From Pseudomonas paralactis (GTDB lineage Bacteria; Pseudomonadota; Gammaproteobacteria; Pseudomonadales; Pseudomonadaceae), in the NCBI RefSeq assembly GCF_001439735.1, contig NZ_JYLN01000001.1, forward strand, positions 434,001 through 498,000: a DNA stretch of 64,000 nt, given 5' to 3'. How positions within the stretch are numbered: the stretch's first letter is position 1; every line of letters begins with the position of its first letter. The position numbers and the translations under genes are program-made. Of this stretch, positions 15,062-25,150 are shown one piece after another. A model generated the notes under the pieces. It was not told the origin of the DNA, searched no databases, and saw only the letters and a program-made list of their open reading frames with translations.

Positions 15062-16864
15062 TCAACGCACTTGTTGCAGATGTCCGTAAAGTTTGGCGTA
15101 GAGCCCGCCATCGGCGATCAATTGCTGATGATCACCATCCTCGGCGATATGCCCGCCATCGAACACCAGTACTCGGTCAGCCTGTTTCACCGCAGACAGT
15201 CGGTGGGCGATGATCAGTGTAGTACGCCCGCTGAGAAACCGCGCCAATGCCTGGTGCAGGTTGTATTCGGTCGCCGCGTCCAGTGCCGAGGTGGCTTCGT
15301 CCAGAATCACCACTTTTGGCTCGGCGAGTACCATGCGGGCGATGGCCAGGCGTTGCCGTTGACCGCCGGAGAAGCGCACACCAGAGCGCCCCACCACACT
15401 GTCCAGACCCATAGGCAGTGCTCTGACGGTAGCATCCAGTTGGGCGATTTCCAGCGCCTGCCAGCAAGCTTGATCGGAGCGGGTACGCCCCATGGTCAAG
15501 TTGGCGCGCACAGTGTCGTTAAACAGCGCCGGGTGTTGCAGCACCACGGCGACGTTTTCACGAATGGTTTCCAGGCCGATCTCCTGCTGGGTAGCCCCCC
15601 CAAAACGAATGCTGCCGGCCTGTGGTGTGTAGAGCCCCAGCAGCAACTGCACGAGGGTACTTTTACCGCCGCCGCTGGCACCCACAATCGCCACCTTCTC
15701 CCCCGGCGCGATTGCCAGGTTCAATTGGTCGAGCACCAGGTCCTCGCCGTAGCCAAAGTTCAGGCCACGCACCTCGATACCGACAGTGTCATGCCCGACA
15801 AACGGGTCTGCACCACCGGCATATTGCGGCTCATCGGCACGTGCCAACAGCTCATTGATCCGCGTCAGCGCGCCGCCCGCTGCGTAGTAGGCGTATTGCA
15901 GGTTCAGCAGTTGTTCAACCGGGCCGATCATGAACCACAGGTAGCTGAATACGGCGAGCATCTGGCCGATGGACAGGTCGGAGAACAGCACCGTCAGCAT
16001 GGCTGCAGCGCGGAAAATGTCGATACCAAACTGGAACAGCAAACCACTGGCACGGCTGGAAGCGTCGGTTTTCCATTGGGAATGAATCGCGTAGTCACGC
16101 ACTTCCCGGGCACGCTGGCCCAGGCGACCAAGGAAGAAACCCTGGCGATTGCCGGCGCGCACCTCCTGAATGGCATCGAGGGTTTCGGTCAACGCCTGGG
16201 TAAAGCGCGACGTGCTGTCGTTTTCCAGCTTTTTCAGGTGTTTGACGCGCTTGCCCAATTGCACCGTGGCGTAGATCACCAACGGGTTGAACAACAGGAT
16301 CAACAGCGCCAGCTGCCAATGCATCCATACCAGGATCGCTGAGGTGCCGACCAGGGTAAGCATGGCCACCAGGAAACGGCTGAGGGTTTCGCCGACGAAT
16401 TTGTCCAGGGTGTCCAGGTCGGTCACCAGATGAGTCGTGACCGTGCCGCTGCCCAGGCTTTCGTACTCCCCCAGGGAGATACGTTTGAGGCGTTCGATCA
16501 GGCGCACGCGAATGCGATAGACGATGTCCTTGGCCAGGCGCGCAAACAGGCGCGCCTGTACCACGTTGAACACCAGCGCACCACAGCGCAGGGCCAGGGT
16601 CACCAGGAGCATCAGGCCGATGTAACCGGCGGCTTTCTGCCAACCCAGGGGCAACGCGTGGTTCATCACCTTGAGCGCGGCATCGCCGTGGCCCAGCAGC
16701 ACTTCGTCCACCAGCAATGGCAACAGCAAGGGGATAGGCACACTGCACAACGTCGCCAGCACGGCCACACCATTGGCGATCCACAAGGATTTCTTGTGAC
16801 GCAGCGCCAGGCGGCGAATCTCTGCCCAGGTCAGGCGGTCAGTGCGTTGAGGTTGCTCATACAC
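15062..16864 (-). CDS. ABC exporter, fused permease and ATPase
   Basis: A 600-residue half-transporter that should work as a homodimer in the inner membrane. The GTG at 16864 is taken as the start because it overlaps the end of the dsbA-like gene by 8 bp (GTGTATGA) and avoids 21 extra residues lying inside that gene. The permease domain (about 20-310) has six helices. The ATPase domain follows with Walker A GASGGGKST, signature FSGGQRQRLA, Walker B VVILDEATSALD and the H-loop IIAHRLSAV. Residues between the domains (ARADEPQYAGG) form the linker. The substrate is unknown; relatives export lipids, peptides or drugs. Confidence 0.9.
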   Translation of the reverse strand: MYEQPQRTDRLTWAEIRRLALRHKKSLWIANGVAVLATLCSVPIPLLLPLLVDEVLLGHGDAALKVMNHALPLGWQKAAGYIGLMLLVTLALRCGALVFNVVQARLFARLAKDIVYRIRVRLIERLKRISLGEYESLGSGTVTTHLVTDLDTLDKFVGETLSRFLVAMLTLVGTSAILVWMHWQLALLILLFNPLVIYATVQLGKRVKHLKKLENDSTSRFTQALTETLDAIQEVRAGNRQGFFLGRLGQRAREVRDYAIHSQWKTDASSRASGLLFQFGIDIFRAAAMLTVLFSDLSIGQMLAVFSYLWFMIGPVEQLLNLQYAYYAAGGALTRINELLARADEPQYAGGADPFVGHDTVGIEVRGLNFGYGEDLVLDQLNLAIAPGEKVAIVGASGGGKSTLVQLLLGLYTPQAGSIRFGGATQQEIGLETIRENVAVVLQHPALFNDTVRANLTMGRTRSDQACWQALEIAQLDATVRALPMGLDSVVGRSGVRFSGGQRQRLAIARMVLAEPKVVILDEATSALDAATEYNLHQALARFLSGRTTLIIAHRLSAVKQADRVLVFDGGHIAEDGDHQQLIADGGLYAKLYGHLQQVR

Positions 16865-17492
16865 AGGCAGCTCGCTCCAGCCATCGACCCAATAACGGCG
16901 ACAGCTCGGACAGCGGCTGATAACCATTGGTCAGCAAGGCCAACTGGCCATTGCGTTCTGCGAGCAACGTCGGGAAACCGGCGATCCCCAGATCCTGCAC
17001 CCAGGTGAAATCCGCTGCCGTGGCGGCATGCTGCTCGGCACGATCGAACTCGCCTGCAAACTCGATACGCGGAATTCCAGCCTGCTCGGCCAGCTCCACC
17101 AACACGTGGGCGAGGGTCACGTCCCGTCCCTCGACATAGAACGCGCGCTGGATCAGCCCCAGCAGCGTCCAGGCGCAATCCGGCGCCAGGCTGCGTGCGG
17201 TGACGATGGCGCGGCAAGCAGGCTCGGTGTCATAGACGAAGCCGTCGGGCAATGCGCCGTCACGCTTGAACGTCTGGCCGGTGGCCTCGGTGACCGCCTG
17301 CCAGTGTTCAAGGATGTAGCGCCGGGTGGTCGGCTCCAAGGCTGCACCGCTGCCGGTGCGCAAGCCGCCCACCACCAGGTGCACGTCCACACCGGCCGCC
17401 TGGGCCTGCTCTACCAGCGCCTGCGCGACCGGGGCAAAGCCCCAGCACCAGGAACACATTGGGTCCATTACATAGAGCAGGCGCGCAGACAT
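16857..17492 (-). CDS. DsbA-family thioredoxin-fold protein
   Basis: A 211-residue protein of the cytoplasmic DsbA/FrnE-like group, with no signal peptide. The redox motif CSWCWGF is at about 13-19, and the cis-proline segment GIAGFPTLL is at about 169-177. Relatives act as thiol oxidoreductases or glutathione-dependent isomerases. It sits between trhO (3 bp upstream on the same strand) and the ABC exporter, which it overlaps, so the three genes are probably co-transcribed. The substrate cannot be told from sequence. Confidence 0.85.
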   Translation of the reverse strand: MSARLLYVMDPMCSWCWGFAPVAQALVEQAQAAGVDVHLVVGGLRTGSGAALEPTTRRYILEHWQAVTEATGQTFKRDGALPDGFVYDTEPACRAIVTARSLAPDCAWTLLGLIQRAFYVEGRDVTLAHVLVELAEQAGIPRIEFAGEFDRAEQHAATAADFTWVQDLGIAGFPTLLAERNGQLALLTNGYQPLSELSPLLGRWLERAACV

Positions 17493-17495
17493 GGC

Positions 17496-18437
17496 TCAGG
17501 CCTCGGAAGGAGTTTGCTTATAGTTGAAGCCAATCGGGTGCGGCATGTTACGGGCCTTGGCCAGCTCGATCTGCTTCTGGCGATCGATCGCGCTGCGACG
17601 GGTCTTCTCCGGCAGCTTATCCCAGCAATGGGGGCAACTGATGCCGGCCACATAATGCTCGGAGGCGCGATCTTCTACGCTTACCGGTGTGCGGCAGGCA
17701 TGACATTGATCGTAGTCGCCTTCGCTCAAGTCGTGGCGCACGGTCACGCGATTGTCGAACACAAAGCAGTCGCCCTGCCATTTGGTTTCTTCCTGGGGCA
17801 CCTCTTCAAGGTACTTCAGGATGCCGCCCTTGAGGTGATACACCTCATCAAAGCCTTCGCTGAGCATGTAGCTCGACGCCTTCTCGCAGCGTATGCCGCC
17901 GGTGCAGAACATGGCGACCTTCTTGTGCTTGGCCGGGTCGAAGTTGGCTTTGATATAGTCGGGAAATTCGCGAAAACTGGTGGTTTTCGGGTCGATTGCG
18001 CCCTCAAATGTACCAATAGACACCTCATAATCGTTACGGGTGTCGATCAGCAGTACTTCAGGGTCGCTGATCAGGGCATTCCAGTCTTGCGGGTCGACGT
18101 AGGTGCCGACCTTTTTGTTTGGATCAACGCCTTCGACGCCCAGGGTTACGATCTCTTTTTTGAGTTTGACCTTGGTGCGATAGAACGGCTGGTCGTCGCA
18201 GTAGGATTCCTTGTGGTCGATGTCGACCATACGCGGATCTTTTTTCAGCCAGGCCATCAGGCCATCGATACCTTCGCGGCTGCCGGAAACGGTGCCGTTG
18301 ATGCCTTCTTCGGCGATCAGCAAGGTGCCTTTGATGCCGTTGTCGACCATCGCCTGCAACAGGGGCTCACGCAGGGCGACGTAATCTTCGAGGGTGACGA
18401 ACTTGTACAGTGCCGCCACGACAATCGGGTGGGTCAT
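17496..18437 (-). CDS. trhO: tRNA uridine-34 hydroxylase TrhO (rhodanese family)
   Basis: A 313-residue protein of the YceA/TrhO family, which forms 5-hydroxyuridine at the wobble base of certain tRNAs using oxygen. An N-terminal ferredoxin-like domain (about 1-95) precedes a rhodanese domain (about 115-220) with the active-site loop [13 protein letters not shown]-terminal tail holds two CxxC pairs (CHAC and CPHC), likely a zinc site. The start is an ATG with purine-rich upstream sequence, behind the terminator at 18484. It is first in a likely operon with the DsbA-like and ABC genes. Confidence 0.95.
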   Translation of the reverse strand: MTHPIVVAALYKFVTLEDYVALREPLLQAMVDNGIKGTLLIAEEGINGTVSGSREGIDGLMAWLKKDPRMVDIDHKESYCDDQPFYRTKVKLKKEIVTLGVEGVDPNKKVGTYVDPQDWNALISDPEVLLIDTRNDYEVSIGTFEGAIDPKTTSFREFPDYIKANFDPAKHKKVAMFCTGGIRCEKASSYMLSEGFDEVYHLKGGILKYLEEVPQEETKWQGDCFVFDNRVTVRHDLSEGDYDQCHACRTPVSVEDRASEHYVAGISCPHCWDKLPEKTRRSAIDRQKQIELAKARNMPHPIGFNYKQTPSEA

Positions 18438-18483
18438 GGGTGTTCTCTCCAGGTGGCTACCCTCGTAAGGGGTGAACCGGATG

Positions 18484-18514
18484 CAAAAAAAACGCGCCGG
18501 CTAAGCGGCGCGTT
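18484..18514 (-). terminator. Rho-independent terminator
   Basis: Arms AACGCGCCG (18491-18499) and CGGCGCGTT (18506-18514) with an A-run at 18484-18492, giving a U-tract on the minus strand. It ends the DUF2059-BolA transcript before trhO. Confidence 0.88.
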
Positions 18515-18538
18515 GCGGATTCTATCAGGGTTACCCCG

Positions 18539-18832
18539 TCAATGTCCGCCGGCGCAGGTCGGCGAGGCCGGGGCTGCGTCGATTGTCGCCCATTCTTCGG
18601 GCGTATAGGTATGCAGCGCCAGCGCATGGAACTCGCTCATCAGGTCACCCAGCGTGGCGTAGACCTTCTGGTGGCGCTTGACGCGGTTGAGCCCCTCGAA
18701 CTGCGGGCTGACCAGCACGGCCTTGAAGTGGGTCTGCAACCCACGGCTGTGCATGTGGCTTTCATCCAGCACACTCAAGTGTTGCGGGCCCAGGGCGGCG
18801 AGCGCCGTTTCGATACGCTGTTGCATGATCAT
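18539..18832 (-). CDS. BolA family protein
   Basis: A 97-residue protein (95 from the second ATG at 18826) with the BolA fold. Residues include the DESHMHSRG segment, with the conserved His region, and the helix-turn motif LNRVKRHQKVYATLGDLM. It ends with HTYTPEEW, typical of the group closest to E. coli BolA rather than IbaG. BolA proteins work with monothiol glutaredoxins in iron-sulfur trafficking and can bind DNA to modulate envelope and biofilm genes. It follows the DUF2059 gene after 6 bp in one transcript, closed by the terminator at 18484. Confidence 0.9.
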   Translation of the reverse strand: MIMQQRIETALAALGPQHLSVLDESHMHSRGLQTHFKAVLVSPQFEGLNRVKRHQKVYATLGDLMSEFHALALHTYTPEEWATIDAAPASPTCAGGH

Positions 18833-18838
18833 TGCTGC

Positions 18839-19357
18839 TTACTTCTTCTTGGCCGGGGCGGCGGCTTTTGGTGCCAGCTCGTTGGTCATGTCTTCCAACA
18901 GCTTGTTCACCACCGGTACGGCGCTTTCCAGTTTGGCCTGGGTCATCTGGGCCGATTGCTGGGTCAGCTGCGGCATTTTTTCCAGGACTTTCTTGCCCAG
19001 TGGCGACTGGTAGAACGCTACCAGGTCCTTGAGCTCGGATTCGCTGAAGTTGGTGGTGTAGAGCTTGACCATGTCGGGCTTGAGCTTCGGCCAGCCGATG
19101 GCCTGGTCCAGAGCGGCGTTGGCCTTGGCCTGGTAGCTGTCCAGTACGGACTGCTTGGCGGCAGGCGCCTTGGTCTGTTCGAAACGCTGGGCGAACATTT
19201 GCTGCACTTGCATGTACACCGGGGTCCCCAGCTTGTCAGCATGGGCCAGGGTAAGGAAGGCTTCGGCACTGGCGTTGTGGCTGGCGGTATCGGCAAGAAC
19301 CTGGCCGCTGGCGCAAACCAGAGCAACCGCGGTACAGATGGCACGAAGACGAGTCAT
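18839..19357 (-). CDS. Periplasmic DUF2059 protein
   Basis: A 172-residue protein with a Sec signal peptide (about 1-22, VALVCASGQVLA then cleavage). The mature helical domain contains the DUF2059 signature: KLYTTNFSESELKDLVAFYQ (about 98-117) followed by SPLGKKVLEKMPQL. It ends with a short Ala/Lys tail (APKAAAPAKKK). The role of this family is unknown. It is upstream of the bolA-like gene in the same direction, 6 bp apart, so the two are probably co-expressed. Confidence 0.9.
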   Translation of the reverse strand: MTRLRAICTAVALVCASGQVLADTASHNASAEAFLTLAHADKLGTPVYMQVQQMFAQRFEQTKAPAAKQSVLDSYQAKANAALDQAIGWPKLKPDMVKLYTTNFSESELKDLVAFYQSPLGKKVLEKMPQLTQQSAQMTQAKLESAVPVVNKLLEDMTNELAPKAAAPAKKK

Positions 19358-19553
19358 CGAGTTTCCTTTTCTAGCAGGCGAGGTAAGACCCCAAGGGCGA
19401 CCATTCTGCGCCTAAAAAACCTCGCGGCTCAACCCCACCCCTCGGCAAGCCCTGGTTTCACGGGGCGCGAGGGCACAAATGCGCTTTTAGGGAACCCACG
19501 CTGGCCGCCAGGGCCTAAACTGACCAATCACGACTGGATAAGGAGGGTGACCG

Positions 19554-20932
<1,379 letters not shown>

Positions 20933-20936
<4 letters not shown>

Positions 20937-21889
20937 ACCGACATCCGCAGCCGCCGGGCCCTGAGCCCGGCGAGCAGCGACGGCGCCAGTGCGACGGTTG
21001 CCGAACCCAGCACCACCACAAACGCGCCGAAGTAGCCCAAAGCATTGATCTCTTCGGCCTGCACATACTCGGGCCACAGCCACGCCGCCAAGGCAACCGC
21101 CACAAAGGTCACCAACGGCGTCAACGCCAGGGTCGCACTGACCCGCGAGGCTTCCCAATGCGCCAGGGCTTCGGCAAATGCGCCGTAGGCCACCAGTGTA
21201 TTCATGCAGCACGCCAGCAGCAGCCAGCCTTGCAGCGGGCTCAACTGCAACGCCTCCAGCGGGTGCGCCCAGGGCGTGAGCAACACCGCGCACGACAGGT
21301 AGATCACCATCATCACCTGCAACGAATTCCACACCGTCAGCAACTGCTTCTGCCCCAGCGCATAGAACACCCAGATGGTGGTGGCGAGCAGGATCGTCAG
21401 CACACCGGCGGTGTAGGTGCCCAGGGACGTCAGCAACTCCACCAGGCGTTGGTTGAAGAACAAGCCAAAGCCTGCGATCAGCACCACCAGCCCCACCCCC
21501 TGCCCCAGGCTGAAGCGTTCCTTGAACACAAACACACTGGCGACCATCAGAAAGATCGGACCCATCTGCACCACCAACTGCGCGGTGCCCGGGCTGAGCA
21601 TTTTCAGCCCAACCAGATACAGCACGTAGTTGCCGACCAGGCCGCACACCGCCATGCCCACCAGCCATCCGCCTTTGGGGCCAAGCACTTTGCGGCTGGG
21701 CAGACGCTTGGTGGCTGCCAGGTAAACGAACAGGCACGTGCCCGCTGCCATCAGGCGAAACCAGGTCACGGTGATCGGGTCCATCACCTGCAACACTTGC
21801 TTGAGCTTGATCGGCAGAATGCCCCACAGAAACGCGGTCAGCAGGGTCAGGAAAAAACCGTAGACCCAGCGGCCGGAAGAGATGTGCAT
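20933..21889 (-). CDS. EamA/DMT-family transporter
   Basis: A 318-residue inner-membrane protein with ten predicted helices in two EamA repeats (about 5-145 and 155-300). The start at 21889 (MHISSGRW) has GGGGC just upstream and is preferred over one 12 codons further out. The first repeat holds the family-typical [12 protein letters not shown] and TWFRLMAAG segments. Members export or import metabolites such as amino acids or cofactors; the substrate is unknown. Its 3' end overlaps that of fumC by 4 bp, so the two transcripts converge without an intervening terminator. Confidence 0.9.
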
Positions 21890-21968
21890 GAGTGCCCCAG
21901 ATGCCAGAGGAAGTGGAGCAGGCATTCTAGGGGCAAGTCACTGAGTTCGGATACGTCACAGTCTTGAA

Positions 21969-22056
21969 TGTGGGAGCTGGCTTGCCTGCGATGGCGGTTT
22001 ATCTGTGCCCAATCTGTCGCTGACCCACCGCTATCGCAGGCAAGCCAGCTCCCACA
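21969..22056. repeat. REP doublet (tgtgggagc class)
   Basis: Two inverted copies of tgtgggagctggcttgcctgcgat (21969-21992 and its complement ending at 22056) enclose a loop of about 40 bp. It lies in the gap between the EamA gene and the thiolase gene. Confidence 0.88.
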
Positions 22057-22077
22057 TTGGCCGTATTCCAACCTGAC

Positions 22078-23262
22078 TCAGCGTACGGCTTCGAAGAGTC
22101 CCGTAGCACCCATCCCGCCACCCACGCACATGGTGACAATCCCGTAGCGCAGGTTGCGCCGTTGCAGCTCGCGCACCAGATGCCCCACCTGTCGCGAGCC
22201 GGTCATGCCGAACGGGTGGCCGATGGAGATCGAGCCGCCGTTGACGTTGTATTTGGCGTTGTCGATCTCCAGCCGATTGCGCGCATACAGACACTGGGAA
22301 GCAAAGGCTTCATTGAGTTCCCACAGGTCAATATCCGCTATCTGCAACCCTTTGGCCTTGAGCAGCCTGGGCACCGAAAACACCGGGCCGATGCCCATCT
22401 CGTCCGGCTCGCACCCGGCCACGGTAAAACCACGGAAAAACGCCTTGGGCTTGAGCCCTAACGCGAGGGCTTTTTCCAGGCTCATCACCAGGGTCATCGA
22501 AGCGCCGTCGGAGAGCTGCGAGGAATTGCCCGCCGTCACCGAACCGTCCTCGGCAAACACAGGCTTGAGACCGGCAAGACTGGCCAGTGTGGTGTCGGGG
22601 CGATTGCAGTCGTCTCTGTCTACCACGCCATCAAGGATCTGCACCTCACCGGTATTTTTGTCTTCGACCTTGTACTTGACCGCCATTGGCACGATCTCGT
22701 CATTGAACAAGCCATCGGCCTGGGCCTGGGCCGTGCGCTGCTGGCTTTGCAGGGCGTAAAGGTCCTGGTCTTCACGGCTGACGTGATAGCGACGGGCAAC
22801 GATTTCGGCGGTCTGGCCCATGGGAAAGTAGAGGCCGGGCACCTGCTCTTTAAGCAGCGGGTTGATCAGGTTATCGGTATTGACGCTTTTCATGGTCAGG
22901 CTGATGGACTCGACACCGCCGGCGACAATGATGTCGCTGCAACCCGAAGCAATCTGGTTGGCGGCAATGGCAATCGCCTGCAAGCCCGACGAACAGAAAC
23001 GGTTGAGGGTCATGCCCGCCGTACCGGTGCCCAGTTGCGAGAGCACCGCCACGTTGCGCCCGATGTTATAGCCCTGGGCGCCTTCGTTGGAGCCGGCACC
23101 GACGATGCAGTCTTCCACCGTCGCCGGGTCAATGCCGTTGCGAGTCAATAGCGCATTGACGCAATGGGCCGCCATGTCATCGGGCCTGGTCTGATTGAAT
23201 TTGCCACGAAAGGACTTGGCCAGGCCGGTTCGTACGCTGTCGACGATCACTACTTCACGCAT
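22078..23262 (-). CDS. Acetyl-CoA C-acyltransferase (thiolase)
   Basis: A 394-residue thiolase with all family motifs: acyl-enzyme Cys90 in NRFCSSGLQ, the NEAFASQCL loop, the His motif GHPFGMTGSRQ (about 347-357) and the C-terminal base motif CVGGGMGATGL. Such enzymes cleave 3-ketoacyl-CoA in beta-oxidation or run the reverse condensation. No fadB partner is next to it, so whether it belongs to fatty-acid degradation or another pathway is open. It is flanked by REP repeats on both sides and is probably transcribed alone. Confidence 0.93.
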   Translation of the reverse strand: MREVVIVDSVRTGLAKSFRGKFNQTRPDDMAAHCVNALLTRNGIDPATVEDCIVGAGSNEGAQGYNIGRNVAVLSQLGTGTAGMTLNRFCSSGLQAIAIAANQIASGCSDIIVAGGVESISLTMKSVNTDNLINPLLKEQVPGLYFPMGQTAEIVARRYHVSREDQDLYALQSQQRTAQAQADGLFNDEIVPMAVKYKVEDKNTGEVQILDGVVDRDDCNRPDTTLASLAGLKPVFAEDGSVTAGNSSQLSDGASMTLVMSLEKALALGLKPKAFFRGFTVAGCEPDEMGIGPVFSVPRLLKAKGLQIADIDLWELNEAFASQCLYARNRLEIDNAKYNVNGGSISIGHPFGMTGSRQVGHLVRELQRRNLRYGIVTMCVGGGMGATGLFEAVR

Positions 23263-23360
23263 GGGCTACCTCGATCTTTTGGTTGTAGATCGAGAATAGA
23301 GCCGGGCCTGGCCGACCGCGATGATCATTCATCCCATGGATGCAAAAGCATGGGGCCTTG

Positions 23361-23458
23361 GTAGGAGCGAGCTTGCTCGCGAAAAAACCCCAGGCGCCGC
23401 GTTTATTCAGGAAACACGCGTTATCGTTGAGATTTTTCGCGAGCAAGCTCGCTCCTAC
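23361..23458. repeat. REPIN (paired REP sequences)
   Basis: A 98-bp unit with inverted gtaggagcgagcttgctcgcga ends. The inner sequence is oriented opposite to that of the unit at 3063. It lies between the thiolase gene and the end of the phosphotransferase gene. Confidence 0.9.
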
Positions 23459-23479
23459 AGACCCTCCCACCCTAGATGG

Positions 23480-24994
23480 CTATTTCTTTTTCTTTTTGTC
23501 GTGCTTATCGCTTTTATCAAACGCCTCTTCCAGCGCACGGTTGATGGTGCGCAGCACCTTGACCCGCGCCCAGCGCTTGTCGTTGGCCTCTACCAGGGTC
23601 CAGGGCGCCACCTCGGTGCTGGTGCGGTCAACCATGTCGCCCACCGCCGCGCGGTAGTCGTCCCATTTGTCGCGGTTGCGCCAGTCGTCTTCGGTGATTT
23701 TGAAGCGCTTGAACGGGATCTCCTCGCGGGCCTGGAAGCGTTCCAGCTGGGTGTCCTTGTCGATGGCCAGCCAGAACTTGACCACGATCACACCGGCATC
23801 GCGCAATTGCTCTTCGAAGTCATTGATCTCGCCATAGGCGCGCATCCAATCGGCCGGGGTGCAGAAGCCTTCGATGCGTTCGACCAGCACGCGGCCGTAC
23901 CACGAGCGGTCGAACACAGTGAACATGCCGCGCGCCGGGATCTTCTGCCAGAAGCGCCACAAGTAGGGCTGGGCACGTTCGTCTTCGCTGGGCGCGGCAA
24001 TCGGCACGATGTGGTACTGACGCGGGTCCAGCGCCGCCGCCACGCGCCGAATCGCCCCGCCCTTGCCGGCCGCGTCGTTGCCTTCGAATACGCTCACCAG
24101 TGCGTGCTTGCGCATACGCTTATCGCGCATCAGCCCAGAGAAGCGCGCCTGCTCGGTGATCAGTTGTTCTTCGTAATCGTCCTTGTCCAGACGCAGGGTC
24201 ATGTCCAGGCTGTCGAGCAGGCTCTTGCGGTCTACCGAGGCGAGCAACGGCGCCGGGTTCATGCCGCTGGCCTTGACCTTGGCCTGTTTCAACGCGCTTT
24301 GCAGGCCCTCCAGCAGGATCTTGCCCACGGTCAGCCCACGGTAATGCGGATCGACGCCTTCGATCACATGCCACGGCGCGTAATCTCGGCTGGTACGGCG
24401 CAACACACGCTCACCGAAATGCACGAACTTGTCGTAGGTCTTGGACTGTTGCCAATCCAGCGGGCTGATGCGCCAGCTGTGCAGCGGGTCATCGGCCAGG
24501 GCCTTGAGGCGCGCCTTCATCTGTTTTTTCGACAGGTGGAACCAGAACTTGAAGATCAGCGCGCCTTCATCGCAGAGCATCTTTTCCAGGCGCTCGGCAC
24601 CGGCAATCGCCTGGTCGAGCCGCGCGTCCTTGATCTGCCCATGCACCCGACCCTGCAGCATCTGGCTGTACCAGTTGCCGAAAAAGATCCCCATGCGCCC
24701 CTTGGCCGGCAGTTGCCGCCAGTAGCGCCAGGCGGGCGGGCGGGCCAGTTCTTCGTCGGTCTGCTGGTCGAAGGTGCGCACTTCGATCAGGCGCGGGTCC
24801 ATCCACTCATTGAGCAGCTTGACGGTTTCGCCCTTGCCCGCGCCTTCGATGCCGTTGATCAGAATGATCACCGGGAAGCGCTTCTGCTGTTGCAGCTCGT
24901 ACTGCACCTCCAACAAGGCTTCACGCAGGGCCGGCACTTCGGCGTCATAGGTGTCTTTGTCGATGGCGTGACCGATTTCGGCGGATTCGAACAT
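23480..24994 (-). CDS. pap: Polyphosphate:AMP phosphotransferase (duplicated PPK2)
   Basis: A 504-residue protein made of two tandem PPK2-type kinase domains. Each has a P-loop: NGIEGAGKG (about 47-55) and GNDAAGKGG (about 300-308). The second domain also has the lid-type motif FDRSWYGRVLVER. Fused class II enzymes make ADP from AMP with polyphosphate as donor. The start at 24994 (MFESAEIG) was chosen over an ATG 16 codons upstream as it matches the family start. The C-terminus is a lysine-rich tail (KHDKKKKK). It links polyphosphate stores to nucleotide energy charge. Confidence 0.95.
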   Translation of the reverse strand: MFESAEIGHAIDKDTYDAEVPALREALLEVQYELQQQKRFPVIILINGIEGAGKGETVKLLNEWMDPRLIEVRTFDQQTDEELARPPAWRYWRQLPAKGRMGIFFGNWYSQMLQGRVHGQIKDARLDQAIAGAERLEKMLCDEGALIFKFWFHLSKKQMKARLKALADDPLHSWRISPLDWQQSKTYDKFVHFGERVLRRTSRDYAPWHVIEGVDPHYRGLTVGKILLEGLQSALKQAKVKASGMNPAPLLASVDRKSLLDSLDMTLRLDKDDYEEQLITEQARFSGLMRDKRMRKHALVSVFEGNDAAGKGGAIRRVAAALDPRQYHIVPIAAPSEDERAQPYLWRFWQKIPARGMFTVFDRSWYGRVLVERIEGFCTPADWMRAYGEINDFEEQLRDAGVIVVKFWLAIDKDTQLERFQAREEIPFKRFKITEDDWRNRDKWDDYRAAVGDMVDRTSTEVAPWTLVEANDKRWARVKVLRTINRALEEAFDKSDKHDKKKKK

Positions 24995-25150
24995 GGGCAG
25001 CTCCGTTTCAAGATGGCTCAAGACTAGCGGATTGGGCCGCAACAGGTGGAAGGAAATTCCACCGCGGCTTGCCGTGGGTCAATCCCCTGCCGTTTGATCG
25101 GCTAGAATGGCCGCCTTGTGTTTGCCTGCCGTTATTTTTATGAGCCGCCC